The notes: a model not told the origin generated them from the sequence alone. Positions 1-8,919 are shown, counted from the stretch's first letter. The stretch is DNA of 64,000 bases from Bog-532 sp963732345 (GCA_963732345.1 CAVSZI010000017.1:310001-374000); one strand, 5' to 3'. A program made the numbers and translations.

Positions 1-469
1 TCACGATCACTACGAGGAAGGCGATCAGCGCCTCGATGGCCTTGGAGGAGATCTGGCTGCCCCAGGTCGGGCCCACGAACTGGGTGTTGATGCTGTTGAC
101 GTTGACGCCCAGTTCCTTGGCGATCGAGTCCTGGACGTGTTGGGTCTGCGTGATGGTCAGCGGCGCGGTCTGCGCCTGCCACTGGGCCTTGCTGCCCACC
201 CCGACCTGCTGGACGACGGGGTTCCCGCCGCCGCCGTCGGTGACCGCCTTCTCCACCTGGCTGATGCTGGCGTTCGGCGCGCTGACCTGGAAGACCGAGC
301 CGCCCTTGAACTCGACGCTGAAGTTCAGGCCGCGGATGATCAGCGCCAGGACCGCGATGACCAGGATGCAGGCCGAGATCGTGTACCAGAGTTTCTGCCG
401 GCCGACGAAGTTGATGGAGACGTCACCGCGGTACAGCCGGCCGCCGATGCCACCAAGGCGCGACATCAT
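1..469 (-). CDS. secF: Protein translocase subunit SecF (partial)
   Basis: Inner part of the SecDF complex, which uses the proton gradient to help the Sec channel release exported proteins. Only the first ~156 residues lie in the window; the C-terminal membrane bundle is beyond base 1. The N-terminus has the SecF entry (basic stretch, GRLYRGDVSINFVGRQ), one membrane helix at about residues 27-45, then the short start of the extracytoplasmic domain with the typical FSVEFKGGSVFQV strand. It starts at ATG 467-469, overlapping the secD TGA (ATGA); a second in-frame ATG follows at once (464-466). Translational coupling to secD is inferred from the overlap. Confidence 0.93.
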   Translation of the reverse strand, partial: MMSRLGGIGGRLYRGDVSINFVGRQKLWYTISACILVIAVLALIIRGLNFSVEFKGGSVFQVSAPNASISQVEKAVTDGGGGNPVVQQVGVGSKAQWQAQTAPLTITQTQHVQDSIAKELGVNVNSINTQFVGPTWGSQISSKAIEALIAFLVVIV

Positions 470-2304
470 GCCTCCCTCGAGGTGGTCCGCGGCGTCCGCG
501 CGGTGCCCGGTGAGGCCGGCCGCGCGCTCCGGCGGGGCACCCCGGAGCGCCACGGGGCCCGGGCCCCGAGCCGCGCCGGATCCAGACCGGACCATTTATG
601 GCCCTGGCCGTAGAACTTGGTGCGGGCGAGCAGCGTCACCATCGGCTTGGTGAACAGGAACACGACGATCACGTCGATGAGCGTGGTCAGGCCGAGCGTG
701 TACGCGAAGCCCTTCACGTCGCCGATCGAGAAGATGTACAGCAGCAGGGCGGCCAGGAAGGACACCGTGTCGGAGACCAGGATCGTCCGCCGGGCCCGTT
801 TCCAGCCGCTCTCCACCGCGCCACGCAGCGAGCGGCCCTCGCGTACCTCGTCCCGCAGCCGTTCGAAGAACACCACGAACGAGTCGGCGGTGATGCCGAT
901 GGCGACGATGAGGCCCGCGATGCCGGCCAGCGACAGCGTGAAGTTCTGGTACTTGCTGAGCAGCACGATGGCGAGGTAGCCGATGAGGCCCGCGATCGCG
1001 AGGCTGGAGACCGACACGATGCCCAGGCCGCGGTAGTAGAGGAAGGAGTAGATGACCACCAGCAGCAGGCCGATCGCCCCGGCGATGAGGCCCGCGTCGA
1101 GCTGGTTGCGGCCAAGCTGCGCGGTCACCGTGGTCGTGTCCTTCACCTGGAACGACAGCGGCAGGGCCCCGTACTTCAGCTCGTTGACGAGCTGGCTGGC
1201 CTGCGTCTGGCCGCCGATGTTGGTGATCTGCACCTGGCCGGCCGGGATGGCCTGCGTGGTCTGCGGGGCGGAGACGACGTTCCCGTCCAGCACGATCGCG
1301 GTCTGGTCCAGCACCGAACTATTGGCGTTGGTGGTGACGGTCGGGTAGTACTTGCTGGCCTGCTCCTCGGTCAGCGTGCCGAACGCCTTGGTGGCCTTGC
1401 CGTTAAGGTTGAGGTTGACGACCCACTGGCTGTTGGTGGTGTCAATCGCCGCGGCCTCGGAAGTGACGTCGGTGCCGAGGATGACCGCGTTGCCCAGAAC
1501 GTACTTCACGCCGTTCGGGCCGCACGCCACGGTCTGGCGGCCAGGGTCGTCCCACTGCGGCTCGGTGTAGCCGAGCTTCTGCTTCCAGGTGTTCAGGTCG
1601 CTGCAGTCGAGCTTCTCAAACAGCTTCATCACGGCCGGGTCGACCGCGGCCGGGTCACCGGCGGTGCTGGCCGCGGACGAACTGCTCGCGCTGGGGCTCG
1701 GCGTCGCGGACGCGCTGGCCTTCGGCGAGGCGCTCGCGCTGTCGCTGGCCTTGGCCGCGGGGGCAGGCGTGGCCGCGGCGTGGCGGATGTACGCCTTGGT
1801 GCTCGCGCTCGGGCTCGGCGACGCCTTCGTGCTGGTCCCCTTGGTGCCGGTCGCGCTCGGGCTCGGGGTCGGGGTCGCCGGGGTGGCCGGCGTGGACGAG
1901 CCCTCCAGCAGCACCGGGCGGAACCGGAGCTGGGCCGTCGTGCTCACCTCGTTGATCACTTGCTGCGAGCCCGCGCCCGGCACCGTCACGGTGATGTCGG
2001 AAGAGCCTTCCCGCTGCACCGAGACGCCGGTGCTGCCGGACGAGTTCACCCGGCTGGTGATGATCGCGACGGCCTGGTCCATGTCGCTGTCGGGCGGCGT
2101 CTTGCCCTTCTGCGTCACCGCCTGGAGCGTGGCCTGCGTACCGCTCGAAAGGTCCAGCCCCAGGCCGATCTTGAAGTCCTTGTGCCACTTCCCTGGGCTG
2201 AACGCATTCGCACCGACGATGCCGATGAGCATCACCACGATCAGCGCGACCAGGACCGCGAGCGAGCGCCCCGGTTTCGAGCCGCTGTTCCTAGGCGGAG
2301 CCAC
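466..2304 (-). CDS. secD: Protein translocase subunit SecD
   Basis: Partner of SecF in proton-driven Sec export. About 612 residues. One N-terminal membrane helix (about 14-34), a large extracytoplasmic domain, and five C-terminal helices including the SecD signature near GIAGLIVAIGITADSF. The GTG at 2302-2304 is chosen because it follows an AGGA and gives the usual short basic N-terminus; the frame is open further upstream without good start signals. Oddity: the extracytoplasmic region has a long Ser/Ala/Pro/Thr-rich stretch (about residues 145-225 counted from this GTG) built from short SPSPSA-type repeats and splitting the P1 domain, not part of the conserved fold. It is followed directly by secF and preceded by yajC, the usual actinobacterial yajC-secD-secF order. 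Confidence 0.95.
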   Translation of the reverse strand: MAPPRNSGSKPGRSLAVLVALIVVMLIGIVGANAFSPGKWHKDFKIGLGLDLSSGTQATLQAVTQKGKTPPDSDMDQAVAIITSRVNSSGSTGVSVQREGSSDITVTVPGAGSQQVINEVSTTAQLRFRPVLLEGSSTPATPATPTPSPSATGTKGTSTKASPSPSASTKAYIRHAAATPAPAAKASDSASASPKASASATPSPSASSSSAASTAGDPAAVDPAVMKLFEKLDCSDLNTWKQKLGYTEPQWDDPGRQTVACGPNGVKYVLGNAVILGTDVTSEAAAIDTTNSQWVVNLNLNGKATKAFGTLTEEQASKYYPTVTTNANSSVLDQTAIVLDGNVVSAPQTTQAIPAGQVQITNIGGQTQASQLVNELKYGALPLSFQVKDTTTVTAQLGRNQLDAGLIAGAIGLLLVVIYSFLYYRGLGIVSVSSLAIAGLIGYLAIVLLSKYQNFTLSLAGIAGLIVAIGITADSFVVFFERLRDEVREGRSLRGAVESGWKRARRTILVSDTVSFLAALLLYIFSIGDVKGFAYTLGLTTLIDVIVVFLFTKPMVTLLARTKFYGQGHKWSGLDPARLGARAPWRSGVPRRSARPASPGTARTPRTTSREA

Positions 2305-2371
2305 TTGTCCTGAAGTCCTTAGTCGATTCCTGCGAGGTCGTTGGAGTTGCGGGACGCCGTCGCGGCGGCCC

Positions 2372-2956
2372 TTACTCCTTGGACGCCGGGCTCTCCGGCT
2401 TGATACCCGGGCCGGAGCCGTTGGCGGTCGCGTCACGCTGACCGTTGATGGTCAGGTCGTCGCCGTGGGTGGAGGCGGGCGCGCTCAGGTCCGGCTCCGT
2501 CTCGTGCTCGGCGTCGGCGGACGTGACCGGGTCGTACCCGGCCCCGGCGCCGTACTCGCCGTGCAGGTCATCCTCGTGCTCCGCGGACGCGTCGTCCTCG
2601 TACTCCGCCTCGGCGCCTTCCGGCTCGGCCTCGTCCTCGTCCGGCTCGTCACCCGGGGCGAGCACCTCCATGATCGCGCGCTTCATGTAGCGGACCTCGA
2701 TGTCCGGCGCGACCTCGAGCACCACGTCATCACCGTCGACGGCCACCACCGTGGCGTACATGCCCGCCGTCGTGCGCACGCGCGCGCCCGGCAGGACATT
2801 GTTCTGCTGCTGCGCGACCTTCTTCTGGCGATTACGTCCCGGCCGGATGGCCATGAAGTAAATGAGGCCGATGAAGACGATGATCAGGATGATGAACGTG
2901 GAGCTGCCGGACGAGCCTGTCGCCGCCGCGGCTGTAGCTACCGATGAACTCCCCAT
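2372..2956 (-). CDS. yajC: Preprotein translocase subunit YajC
   Basis: Small membrane protein associated with SecDF. 194 residues: a Ser/Ala-rich N-terminus, one membrane helix (about 19-37, STFIILIIVFIGLIYFMAI), then the conserved RPGRNRQKKV and the small beta domain (VLPGARVRTTAGMYATVVAVDGD). The C-terminal third is an acidic low-complexity tail (Glu/Asp/Ala), longer than in most YajC proteins (about 100-120 residues). Start ATG 2954-2956 follows GGAAAGG about 10 bases upstream. It lies 67 bases ahead of secD in the same direction, so probably the same transcript. Confidence 0.93.
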   Translation of the reverse strand: MGSSSVATAAAATGSSGSSTFIILIIVFIGLIYFMAIRPGRNRQKKVAQQQNNVLPGARVRTTAGMYATVVAVDGDDVVLEVAPDIEVRYMKRAIMEVLAPGDEPDEDEAEPEGAEAEYEDDASAEHEDDLHGEYGAGAGYDPVTSADAEHETEPDLSAPASTHGDDLTINGQRDATANGSGPGIKPESPASKE

Positions 2957-3434
2957 GAGTGGGGCACCTTTCCAGTTGGGTTCTGCGGGCTGGCCAGGCC
3001 AGGCCCGCGCTCGGGCCCGGGCTATACACCCGGGTTCCCGCGCGGGGCGGCGGCCAGTGGCCAACTGCCGCAGTGTAGCGACCCATCGACCACGCACCAA
3101 CAGGCTACGGCGTCCGCGCCGTGATCGTGACCTCCCGGCGACCTCCGGTGGGCACACGGGGGCGGATGGGGCGCCCGGGGAAGGGCGGCGGGGCGGCGAC
3201 GGCGCAGCTAGTAGAGCAGCTCGTAGAAGGGCGGAGCCATACCGGGGCCCGCGCTGGGAGGCCACTGAATAACCCTGTTTGTGATCAAGGAGCAAGCAGC
3301 TGACCTGCTGCTTTGTGACATTGATCATGGGCAAATGGGACTTATTCAGCGCGCTCCTAGCTAGTAGTCGGACGGCGGAGCCACACCGCGGCCCGCGCCA
3401 GTAGTCGGACGGCGGAGCCATACCGGGGCCCGCG
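2957..3434. other. Gap between yajC and ruvB
   Basis: 478 bases without a supported gene. It holds the likely yajC-secDF promoter region close to 2957-3100, an 85-base imperfect palindrome (3265-3349) and two adjacent 37-base repeats (3364-3437), with a related third copy near 3227-3256. Reading frames through it have no family resemblance. Confidence 0.6.
3265..3349. mobile_element. MITE-like 85-base imperfect palindrome
   Basis: The two ends are exact inverted repeats (CTGAATAA at 3265-3272, TTATTCAG at 3342-3349). Inward there are further matched arms: TGATCAA against TTGATCA, and AAGCAGC against GCTGCTT around a short centre. The segment is visibly more AT-rich than its flanks. This layout fits a small non-autonomous element or a large RNA hairpin. 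No clear target-site duplication was seen and there is no transposase in the window. Confidence 0.4.
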
Positions 3435-3437
3435 CTA
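3364..3437. repeat. 37-base direct repeat, two copies
   Basis: Two adjacent copies beginning GTAGTCGGACGGCGGAGCC at 3364 and 3401, differing at a few positions. A diverged third copy of the 3' part (CGGAGCCATACCGGGGCCC) lies near 3232-3251, on the other side of the palindrome. The second copy runs into the end of ruvB, whose last codons and stop lie in it. Confidence 0.7.
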
Positions 3438-4604
3438 GTCGAACAGCGTGGCCACGCCGGGGCCGGTGTTGCCCTCCGGGGGCGTCAGGCCGAGGTGCTG
3501 CCAGGCGGCCGGCGTGGCGACCCGGCCGCGGGGGGTCCGGGCCAGCAGGCCCCGGCGGACCAGGAAGGGCTCGGCCACGACCTCGACGGTCTCGGCCTCC
3601 TCCCCCACCACGACCGCCAGGGTGGACAGCCCGACCGGGCCACCGTCGTACCGCAGGACCAGCGCTTCGAGCACGGCCCGGTCCAGCCGGTCGAGGCCCT
3701 GCTCGTCCACTTCGTACAGCTCGAGCGCGGCCCGGGCCACGGCGCGATCCACGATCCCGTTGCCCCTGACCTCGGCGTAGTCCCGGACCCGGCGGAGCAG
3801 CCGGTTGGCGATCCGCGGCGTGCCGCGGGACCGCCCGGCCAGCTCGGCCGCGCCGTCATCGCGCAGGGTGACACCGAGCAGCCCGGCCGACCGGCGGATG
3901 ATGACCTCCAGCTCGTCGGGCTGGTAGAAGTCCATGTGCGCGGTGAAGCCGAACCGGTCGCGCAGCGGCGCCGGCAGCAGCCCGGACCGGGTGGTGGCGC
4001 CGACCAGCGTGAACGGCGCGATGTCGAGCGGGATCGCGGTCGCGCCAGGGCCCTTCCCGACCACGATGTCGACCCGGAAGTCCTCCATGGCGAGGTAGAG
4101 CATCTCCTCGGCGGGCCGCGCGAGCCGGTGGATCTCGTCGATGAACACGACCTCGCCCTCGGACAGCGTGGACAGCACGGCGGCGAGGTCACCGGAACGC
4201 TCGATGGCCGGCCCGCTGGTGATCCGCAGCGGCATGCCGAGCTCGGCCGCGATGATCATGGCGATCGTCGTCTTGCCCAAGCCCGGTGGCCCGGACAGCA
4301 GTACGTGGTCCGGCGGACGGCCGCGGCGCACGGCGCTCTCCAGGACCAGGGAGAGCTGGTCGCGGACCCGCTGCTGGCCGACGAAGTCGGCGAGGCGCTT
4401 GGGCCGCAGCGCGCTCTCGATGACGCGGTCGTCGGCGTCGGCGAGCGGTGACACCACCCGGTCCGCTGCGTCTTCACCGCCCGGCGGGCCGCCCCGCACG
4501 TCAGTGGCCCGCGCGCGGTCGAGGGCTGCGGCCTCCCGCGCCTCCAGTTCGTCCTCGGCGATTCGCCGGTCCGCTGGGCGCCCGTTCGCTGGCTGCCCGG
4601 TCAC
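3435..4604 (-). CDS. ruvB: Holliday junction branch-migration ATPase RuvB
   Basis: Hexameric AAA+ motor that drives branch migration of Holliday junctions with RuvA. 389 residues. Walker A GPPGLGKTT, Walker B VVFIDEIHRL, sensor I GATTRSG, arginine finger region PAPLRDRFGF, sensor II near GTPRIANRLLRRVRD, and a winged-helix C-terminal domain. The N-terminal extension of about 50 residues before the conserved ALRPKRLADFVGQ is longer than in E. coli but common in actinobacteria. GTG start 4602-4604 overlaps the ruvA TGA (GTGA), indicating coupled translation in ruvC-ruvA-ruvB. Confidence 0.96.
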   Translation of the reverse strand: MTGQPANGRPADRRIAEDELEAREAAALDRARATDVRGGPPGGEDAADRVVSPLADADDRVIESALRPKRLADFVGQQRVRDQLSLVLESAVRRGRPPDHVLLSGPPGLGKTTIAMIIAAELGMPLRITSGPAIERSGDLAAVLSTLSEGEVVFIDEIHRLARPAEEMLYLAMEDFRVDIVVGKGPGATAIPLDIAPFTLVGATTRSGLLPAPLRDRFGFTAHMDFYQPDELEVIIRRSAGLLGVTLRDDGAAELAGRSRGTPRIANRLLRRVRDYAEVRGNGIVDRAVARAALELYEVDEQGLDRLDRAVLEALVLRYDGGPVGLSTLAVVVGEEAETVEVVAEPFLVRRGLLARTPRGRVATPAAWQHLGLTPPEGNTGPGVATLFD

Positions 4605-5224
4605 TGGCGGCTCAGCTTCTTCATGGCCGCGCGCAGCACGGTCGCGACGTCAGCCGTCTCCGGCGCCACCCCGTCCCCCGCCAGGTCGGCCGCCACCGCG
4701 GTGATCGCCTGCTCGGCGTCCCGGGCCGGCCAGCCCAGGTTGACCAGGCCCGACTGGGCCTGCTCGCGCCACGAGGGCATGGTCGCCGACAGCGGCCGGC
4801 TCGCGTCCGCGGGCACGTCACCCGGCGTCCCGAGCCGGTCCCTGAGCTCCAGGACGATGCGCTGGGCGCCCTTCTTGCCGATCCCCGGGACCAAGGTCAG
4901 CGCGTCCAGGTCCCCGGTCGAGACCGCGCGCCGCAGCGCGTCGGGGCTGTGCACGGCGAGCATGGCCAGCGCCAGCCGGGGGCCGACGCCGGTGGCGGTC
5001 TGCACGAGCTCGAAGACGTTCCGTTCGTCGTCGCTGACGAAGCCGTACAGGGTGAGCGAATCCTCCCGCACCACCAGGCAGGTCGCGACGCGGGCGGGCT
5101 CGCCGGGCCGCAGGGTCGCGAGGGTTCCCGGCGTGCACTGGATGCTGAGCCCGACCCCGCCGACCTCGATCACCGCGCCGTCGGGGGCGACGCCGCTGAC
5201 CGTTCCGTGCAGATGCGATATCAC
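4601..5224 (-). CDS. ruvA: Holliday junction-binding protein RuvA
   Basis: Tetrameric DNA-binding component of the RuvAB complex. 207 residues: N-terminal OB-fold (starting ISHLHGTVSGV), two helix-hairpin-helix motifs in the middle (TGVGPRLALAML and VPGIGKKGAQRIVLEL), and the small C-terminal domain III that contacts RuvB (SGLVNLGWPARDAEQAI). The GTG at 5222-5224 is chosen because it overlaps the ruvC stop as GTGA and gives the standard RuvA N-terminus. Confidence 0.96.
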   Translation of the reverse strand: MISHLHGTVSGVAPDGAVIEVGGVGLSIQCTPGTLATLRPGEPARVATCLVVREDSLTLYGFVSDDERNVFELVQTATGVGPRLALAMLAVHSPDALRRAVSTGDLDALTLVPGIGKKGAQRIVLELRDRLGTPGDVPADASRPLSATMPSWREQAQSGLVNLGWPARDAEQAITAVAADLAGDGVAPETADVATVLRAAMKKLSRQ

Positions 5225-5844
5225 TGGCGCCTCCCGAGTGTCGTGTTTGCCTGCGCGCTTGCCCGCGTATTTGCCCGCGTATTTGCCCGCGTACGTGCCT
5301 GCGTACTGCCCGCGCTCGCGACGGCCGCTTCCAGGCGGGAGCGCGCACCGCCCCGCCACAGGTGACAGATGGCCAGCGCCAGCGCGTCCGCTGCGTCGGC
5401 GGGCCGGGGCGGGTCGTTGAGCCGCAGCAGCCGCACGACCATAGCGGTCACCTGCGGCTTATCCGCCCGGCCGTTGCCGGTGACGGCCGCCTTGACCTCG
5501 CTGGGCGTATGCAGGGCGACCGGCAGGCCGCGGCGCGCCGCGCACACGATGGCCACCGCGCCCGCCTGCGCGGTGCCCATGACCGTGCGGACGTTCCGCT
5601 GGCTGAACACCCGCTCCACGGCCACGGCGTCCGGCTGGTGGGCGGTCAGCCAGGCCTCGATCTGTTCTTCCAGGGCCAGCAGGCGCACGCCGACGTCCGC
5701 GTCCGGCGGCGTCCGGACCACACCGACCTCGACGAGGCCGAGTGCCCGGCCGGGGGTCCCCTCGACGATGCCGAGGCCGCAGCGGGTGAGACCGGGATCG
5801 ACGCCGAGGACGCGGCGGGGGCGCTCCGCGTAGGTCGGCGCCAT
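5221..5844 (-). CDS. ruvC: Crossover junction endodeoxyribonuclease RuvC
   Basis: Resolves Holliday junctions by paired nicks. 207 residues from ATG 5842-5844, which follows GGGGGTG. RNase H-like fold with the acidic catalytic residues visible: Asp in VLGVDPGLTRCG, Glu in AVAVERVF, and the C-terminal Asp pair in RPADAADALA. After the fold comes a non-conserved Arg/Ala/Asn/Thr tail made of a repeated four-residue unit (TRAN), encoded by 12-base tandem repeats (GCCCGCGTATTT type, 5261-5300). First gene of ruvC-ruvA-ruvB; the 240 bases upstream separate it from the Eis gene. Confidence 0.94.
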   Translation of the reverse strand: MAPTYAERPRRVLGVDPGLTRCGLGIVEGTPGRALGLVEVGVVRTPPDADVGVRLLALEEQIEAWLTAHQPDAVAVERVFSQRNVRTVMGTAQAGAVAIVCAARRGLPVALHTPSEVKAAVTGNGRADKPQVTAMVVRLLRLNDPPRPADAADALALAICHLWRGGARSRLEAAVASAGSTQARTRANTRANTRASAQANTTLGRRQ

Positions 5845-5987
5845 GTCACCCCCAGCTCGCTTGGGCCCGGCGATCAGATCGGGCCGCGATCTCCCGCCGA
5901 ACATCTGTTCGGCTCTTCGAACTTACCGTCCGGCGGCCCCGCCCGTCCGCACTCCCGGCGGCGTGTCGCCTGCGGAGCCCGGATTAG

Positions 5988-6070
5988 GAGGCGTCCGCAG
6001 CGCGGGCGCCTCCGCGTCGGGCCCGTTCGGGATGCATGCCGCCTCCGCAGCGCGGGCGCCTCCGCGTCAG
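5988..6070. repeat. Duplicated GC-rich hairpin, possible terminator of the Eis gene
   Basis: The string CGCAGCGCGGGCGCCTCCGC occurs twice (about 5997-6016 and 6049-6068). The first copy forms GGAGGCG...CGCCTCC. The element lies just beyond the Eis stop codon and upstream of ruvC, so it could end the Eis transcript. There is no T-run. Confidence 0.45.
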
Positions 6071-6083
6071 GTCCTTCGGGAAA

Positions 6084-7349
6084 TTAGAAGGAATCGAGCA
6101 TGTACGACGACGCCGCAAAGGCACCGTCGAGCTCACTGTCGGCCACCGGGTTGCCGCCGGCCGCGAGCCCGGCCAGGCGCAGGGTCGACATCGGCGTGCC
6201 CCCGTACAGCGCGCCGAGCCCGCGCGCACCGATGGTGAGCGGCCGGGTCGCCTCCGGGCTGTGCACCAGATGGCCCCGGCCCCCGGTCACGACGAGCTCC
6301 CACAGCCCCGAATTGCCCGGCCGCGCGTCGTCCTCGATCCACAGCGGCAGGCTGAGCCGCGCCGACATCGGGAAACCGCGCTCGGCGATGGCGGCGGGCG
6401 CGTCCACCACGCGCAGCATCCACTGCTCCCGGCTGGTGAGCCTGGCGTCCGGCTCGCGGGTGAGCCAGCACACCGGGTCGGCGGGGCCGATCCGGGCGCG
6501 GACGGTGCTGGCGATCGAGGAGTGCGACGCGACGATCGCCCACAGGCCGCGCGCGGTCCGGTCGGAGGAGGCGATGGCGCGCTCGACGGAGAGCTCACCA
6601 TGCCCCCCGTGCCAGCGGTAGGCCAGGAAGCCGTCGGGCGCCAGATAGGCGAAGAGCTCGGGATCGGCCAGCCAGCGGGCGACGGTGACGGGGTCCCGGG
6701 TGTTGGGCCCGCAGTCCCTGGCCCGTTCGTGGGCCCGGCCGATGACGGCCAGCACTTCCCCGGCGTCGTCCGGGCCGGCCCGGCGCACCGGGGCGGGGCG
6801 TTCGGCGGGGATGGGCTCGTCGCCGGGCACGCCGGGTGATCTGCTGGTGACGTCCGGCGGGATGAACGCGCGCAGCGAGCGCGCGGGGATGACGGCGTGG
6901 TGGTGGCCGCCCGCCAGTTCCCAGCCCAGCGACCGGTAGATCGGCGCGGTCGCCGGATACAGCACCGACACCGGGTACCCGCGGCTGGCGATTGCCTCCA
7001 GGAGCACGGTCATCAGCTTCCGGCCCACGCCCTGGCCACGGTGCTCGGGCGCGACCATGACGGCCGCGACGCCGGCCATCGGCATGGACCGCCCGTGCCA
7101 CCACTGGCGCATTTCGTGGTACCGGGCGGACCCGACCAGCTGGCCACCGTCGAAGGCGGCGAAGATCCGGCGCTCGTCGATGGCCGCGTCGAGCTGGGCC
7201 TGCCGGCTGGAGCGCGCGAGGGCCGACTCGGGGGGGCCGCCCGCTGGGCCGAACGCCCGCCGGGAAAGGTCGTACAGCGCCTCGAGGTCGTCTCCGGGAG
7301 CGACCTCCCGGATCTCCGTCCCGCCCTGGGATGTCAGATGCGTTGCCAC
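6084..7349 (-). CDS. Eis-family GNAT N-acetyltransferase
   Basis: Transfers acetyl groups from acetyl-CoA to amines; mycobacterial Eis modifies aminoglycosides and proteins. About 421 residues: N-terminal GNAT domain with acetyl-CoA loop VMVAPEHRGQGVGRKLM, second GNAT-like domain, and a C-terminal SCP2-like domain. The Tyr used as general acid in Eis is present in VLYPATAPIY, and the chain ends in ...YMLDSF, matching the family's use of the C-terminal carboxylate. Start: GTG 7347-7349 sits about 8 bases after a TAGCGT -10-like box with no Shine-Dalgarno, suggesting a leaderless mRNA; a TTG three codons earlier is possible. Natural substrate unknown. Confidence 0.85.
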   Translation of the reverse strand: MATHLTSQGGTEIREVAPGDDLEALYDLSRRAFGPAGGPPESALARSSRQAQLDAAIDERRIFAAFDGGQLVGSARYHEMRQWWHGRSMPMAGVAAVMVAPEHRGQGVGRKLMTVLLEAIASRGYPVSVLYPATAPIYRSLGWELAGGHHHAVIPARSLRAFIPPDVTSRSPGVPGDEPIPAERPAPVRRAGPDDAGEVLAVIGRAHERARDCGPNTRDPVTVARWLADPELFAYLAPDGFLAYRWHGGHGELSVERAIASSDRTARGLWAIVASHSSIASTVRARIGPADPVCWLTREPDARLTSREQWMLRVVDAPAAIAERGFPMSARLSLPLWIEDDARPGNSGLWELVVTGGRGHLVHSPEATRPLTIGARGLGALYGGTPMSTLRLAGLAAGGNPVADSELDGAFAASSYMLDSF

Positions 7350-7481
7350 AAAGAGCAACGCTACGGCCCGCGGGCCGGCGCGTCAGCCCGGGCCGGCCGG
7401 TCACCAGGCCGGCCGGCGCTCAGCGGTGGCCGGCCGTCAGCGCTGGCCGACGGTCAGCTAGGGCGGCCGGTCAGCAGGGGC

Positions 7482-8240
7482 TCAGGCTGAGCCCAGCTTT
7501 TCCATGATGTCGTCGGGGACCGAGTAGTTGGCGTAAACGTCCTGCACGTCGTCGGAGTCCTCGAGGGCGTCGATGACCCGGAACACGCGCTTGGCGTGCT
7601 CCTCGTCCACCGGGACCTCCATGGTCGGCATGAACGCGATGTCAGCGGACTCATAATCGATCCCGGCGTCCTGCAGCGCGCTGCGCACGGCCACCACGTC
7701 GGCCGCCTCGCTGGTGATCTCGAAGGAGTCGCCGAGGTCGTTGACCTCCTCGGCGCCCGCGTCGAGGACGGCCCCGAGAACGTCGTCTTCGGTGACGCCG
7801 GCCGTTTTGCCGACGATGACGACGCCCTTCCGGTTGAACAGGTAGGACACCGAACCGGGGTCGGCCATGGCCCCGCCGTTACGGCTGAACGCGGTCCGCA
7901 CGTCCGAGGCGGCCCGGTTCCGGTTGTCGGTCAGGCACTCGACCAGGACCGCGACCCCACCGGGGGCGTAGCCCTCGTAGGTGATGTTCTCGTAGGTGGC
8001 GCCGCCGGCTTCCTGACCGGAGCCACGGTGGACCGCCCGGTCGATGTTGTCGTTCGGCACGGAACTCTTCTTTGCCTTCTGGATGGCGTCGTACAGCGTC
8101 GGGTTGCCCGCCGGGTCCCCGCCGCCGGTCCGCGCCGCCACTTCGACGTTCTTGATCAGCTTGGCGAAAAGCGTGCCGCGCTTGGCGTCGACCACCGCCT
8201 TCTTGTGCTTAGTGGTCGCCCACTTGGAGTGGCCGCTCAT
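7482..8240 (-). CDS. YebC/PmpR-family protein
   Basis: 252 residues. Begins with the strongly conserved MSGHSKWATTKHKK and contains VAVLVECLTDNRNR and GGAMADPGSVSYLF. Members are regulators, or ribosome-associated factors that ease translation of difficult motifs (reported for some relatives). Start ATG 8238-8240 overlaps the pdxT stop (ATGA). Together with pdxS-pdxT it forms the common actinobacterial pdxS-pdxT-yebC-ruvC order, interrupted here only by the Eis gene. Confidence 0.93.
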   Translation of the reverse strand: MSGHSKWATTKHKKAVVDAKRGTLFAKLIKNVEVAARTGGGDPAGNPTLYDAIQKAKKSSVPNDNIDRAVHRGSGQEAGGATYENITYEGYAPGGVAVLVECLTDNRNRAASDVRTAFSRNGGAMADPGSVSYLFNRKGVVIVGKTAGVTEDDVLGAVLDAGAEEVNDLGDSFEITSEAADVVAVRSALQDAGIDYESADIAFMPTMEVPVDEEHAKRVFRVIDALEDSDDVQDVYANYSVPDDIMEKLGSA

Positions 8241-8863
8241 GTGTTTCCCTTCACGATGTCAATAAAAAGCTCGTGGATCCGCGTGTCTGGCGTCAGTTCC
8301 GGATGGAACGACGTGGCCAGGAGTGACCCCTGCCGGACCGCGACGATCCTATCGGCGCGCTCGTCCGTGCCGAGGATCTCAACTCCCGGGCCGACCTGCT
8401 CGACCCACGGCGCGCGGATGAACACCGCCCGCAGCGGCGCCCCCGGCACCCCGGTCAGGCGGATGTCGGACTCGAAGGAGTCGACCTGCCTTCCGAAGGC
8501 GTTGCGCCGCACGGTCATGTCGATCCCGCCGAACGTCTGCTGCCCGGCGGCCCCGTCCTGCAGACGGTCCGCCAGCATGATCATTCCCGCGCAGGAGCCG
8601 AACGCCGGAAGGCCGGAAAACAGCATCTTGCGCAGTGGTTCCAGCATGTCGAAGGAAACCGCGAGGCGCCAGAGGGTGGTGGACTCTCCCCCGGGGATTA
8701 CCAGGCCGTCGATGGCTTCCAGCTCGTCGGGCCGGCGGACCGCTGTGGCCCGGGCCCCGGCCTGCTCCAGCGCGCGCGCGTGCTCACGGACGTCGCCCTG
8801 CAGGGCCAGGACGCCGACGAGCGGCGCGGTGGAAATGTCTGGCACGGGCAACCCTTCGGGCAT
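8237..8863 (-). CDS. pdxT: Pyridoxal 5'-phosphate synthase glutaminase subunit PdxT
   Basis: Releases ammonia from glutamine and channels it to PdxS for PLP synthesis. 208 residues, class I glutamine amidotransferase fold: VLALQGDVREH at the N-terminus, PGGESTT, nucleophile Cys in FGSCAGMI, and the His-Glu pair in SFHPELT. Length is normal. It follows pdxS after 163 bases that contain three 25-base repeats, so co-transcription is likely but not proved. Confidence 0.95.
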   Translation of the reverse strand: MPEGLPVPDISTAPLVGVLALQGDVREHARALEQAGARATAVRRPDELEAIDGLVIPGGESTTLWRLAVSFDMLEPLRKMLFSGLPAFGSCAGMIMLADRLQDGAAGQQTFGGIDMTVRRNAFGRQVDSFESDIRLTGVPGAPLRAVFIRAPWVEQVGPGVEILGTDERADRIVAVRQGSLLATSFHPELTPDTRIHELFIDIVKGNT

Positions 8864-8919
8864 GGCTGATCACGGGCAACGAGGGGGTCACCCACGTAAC
8901 GCCGGTGGGCGGGCCATTC

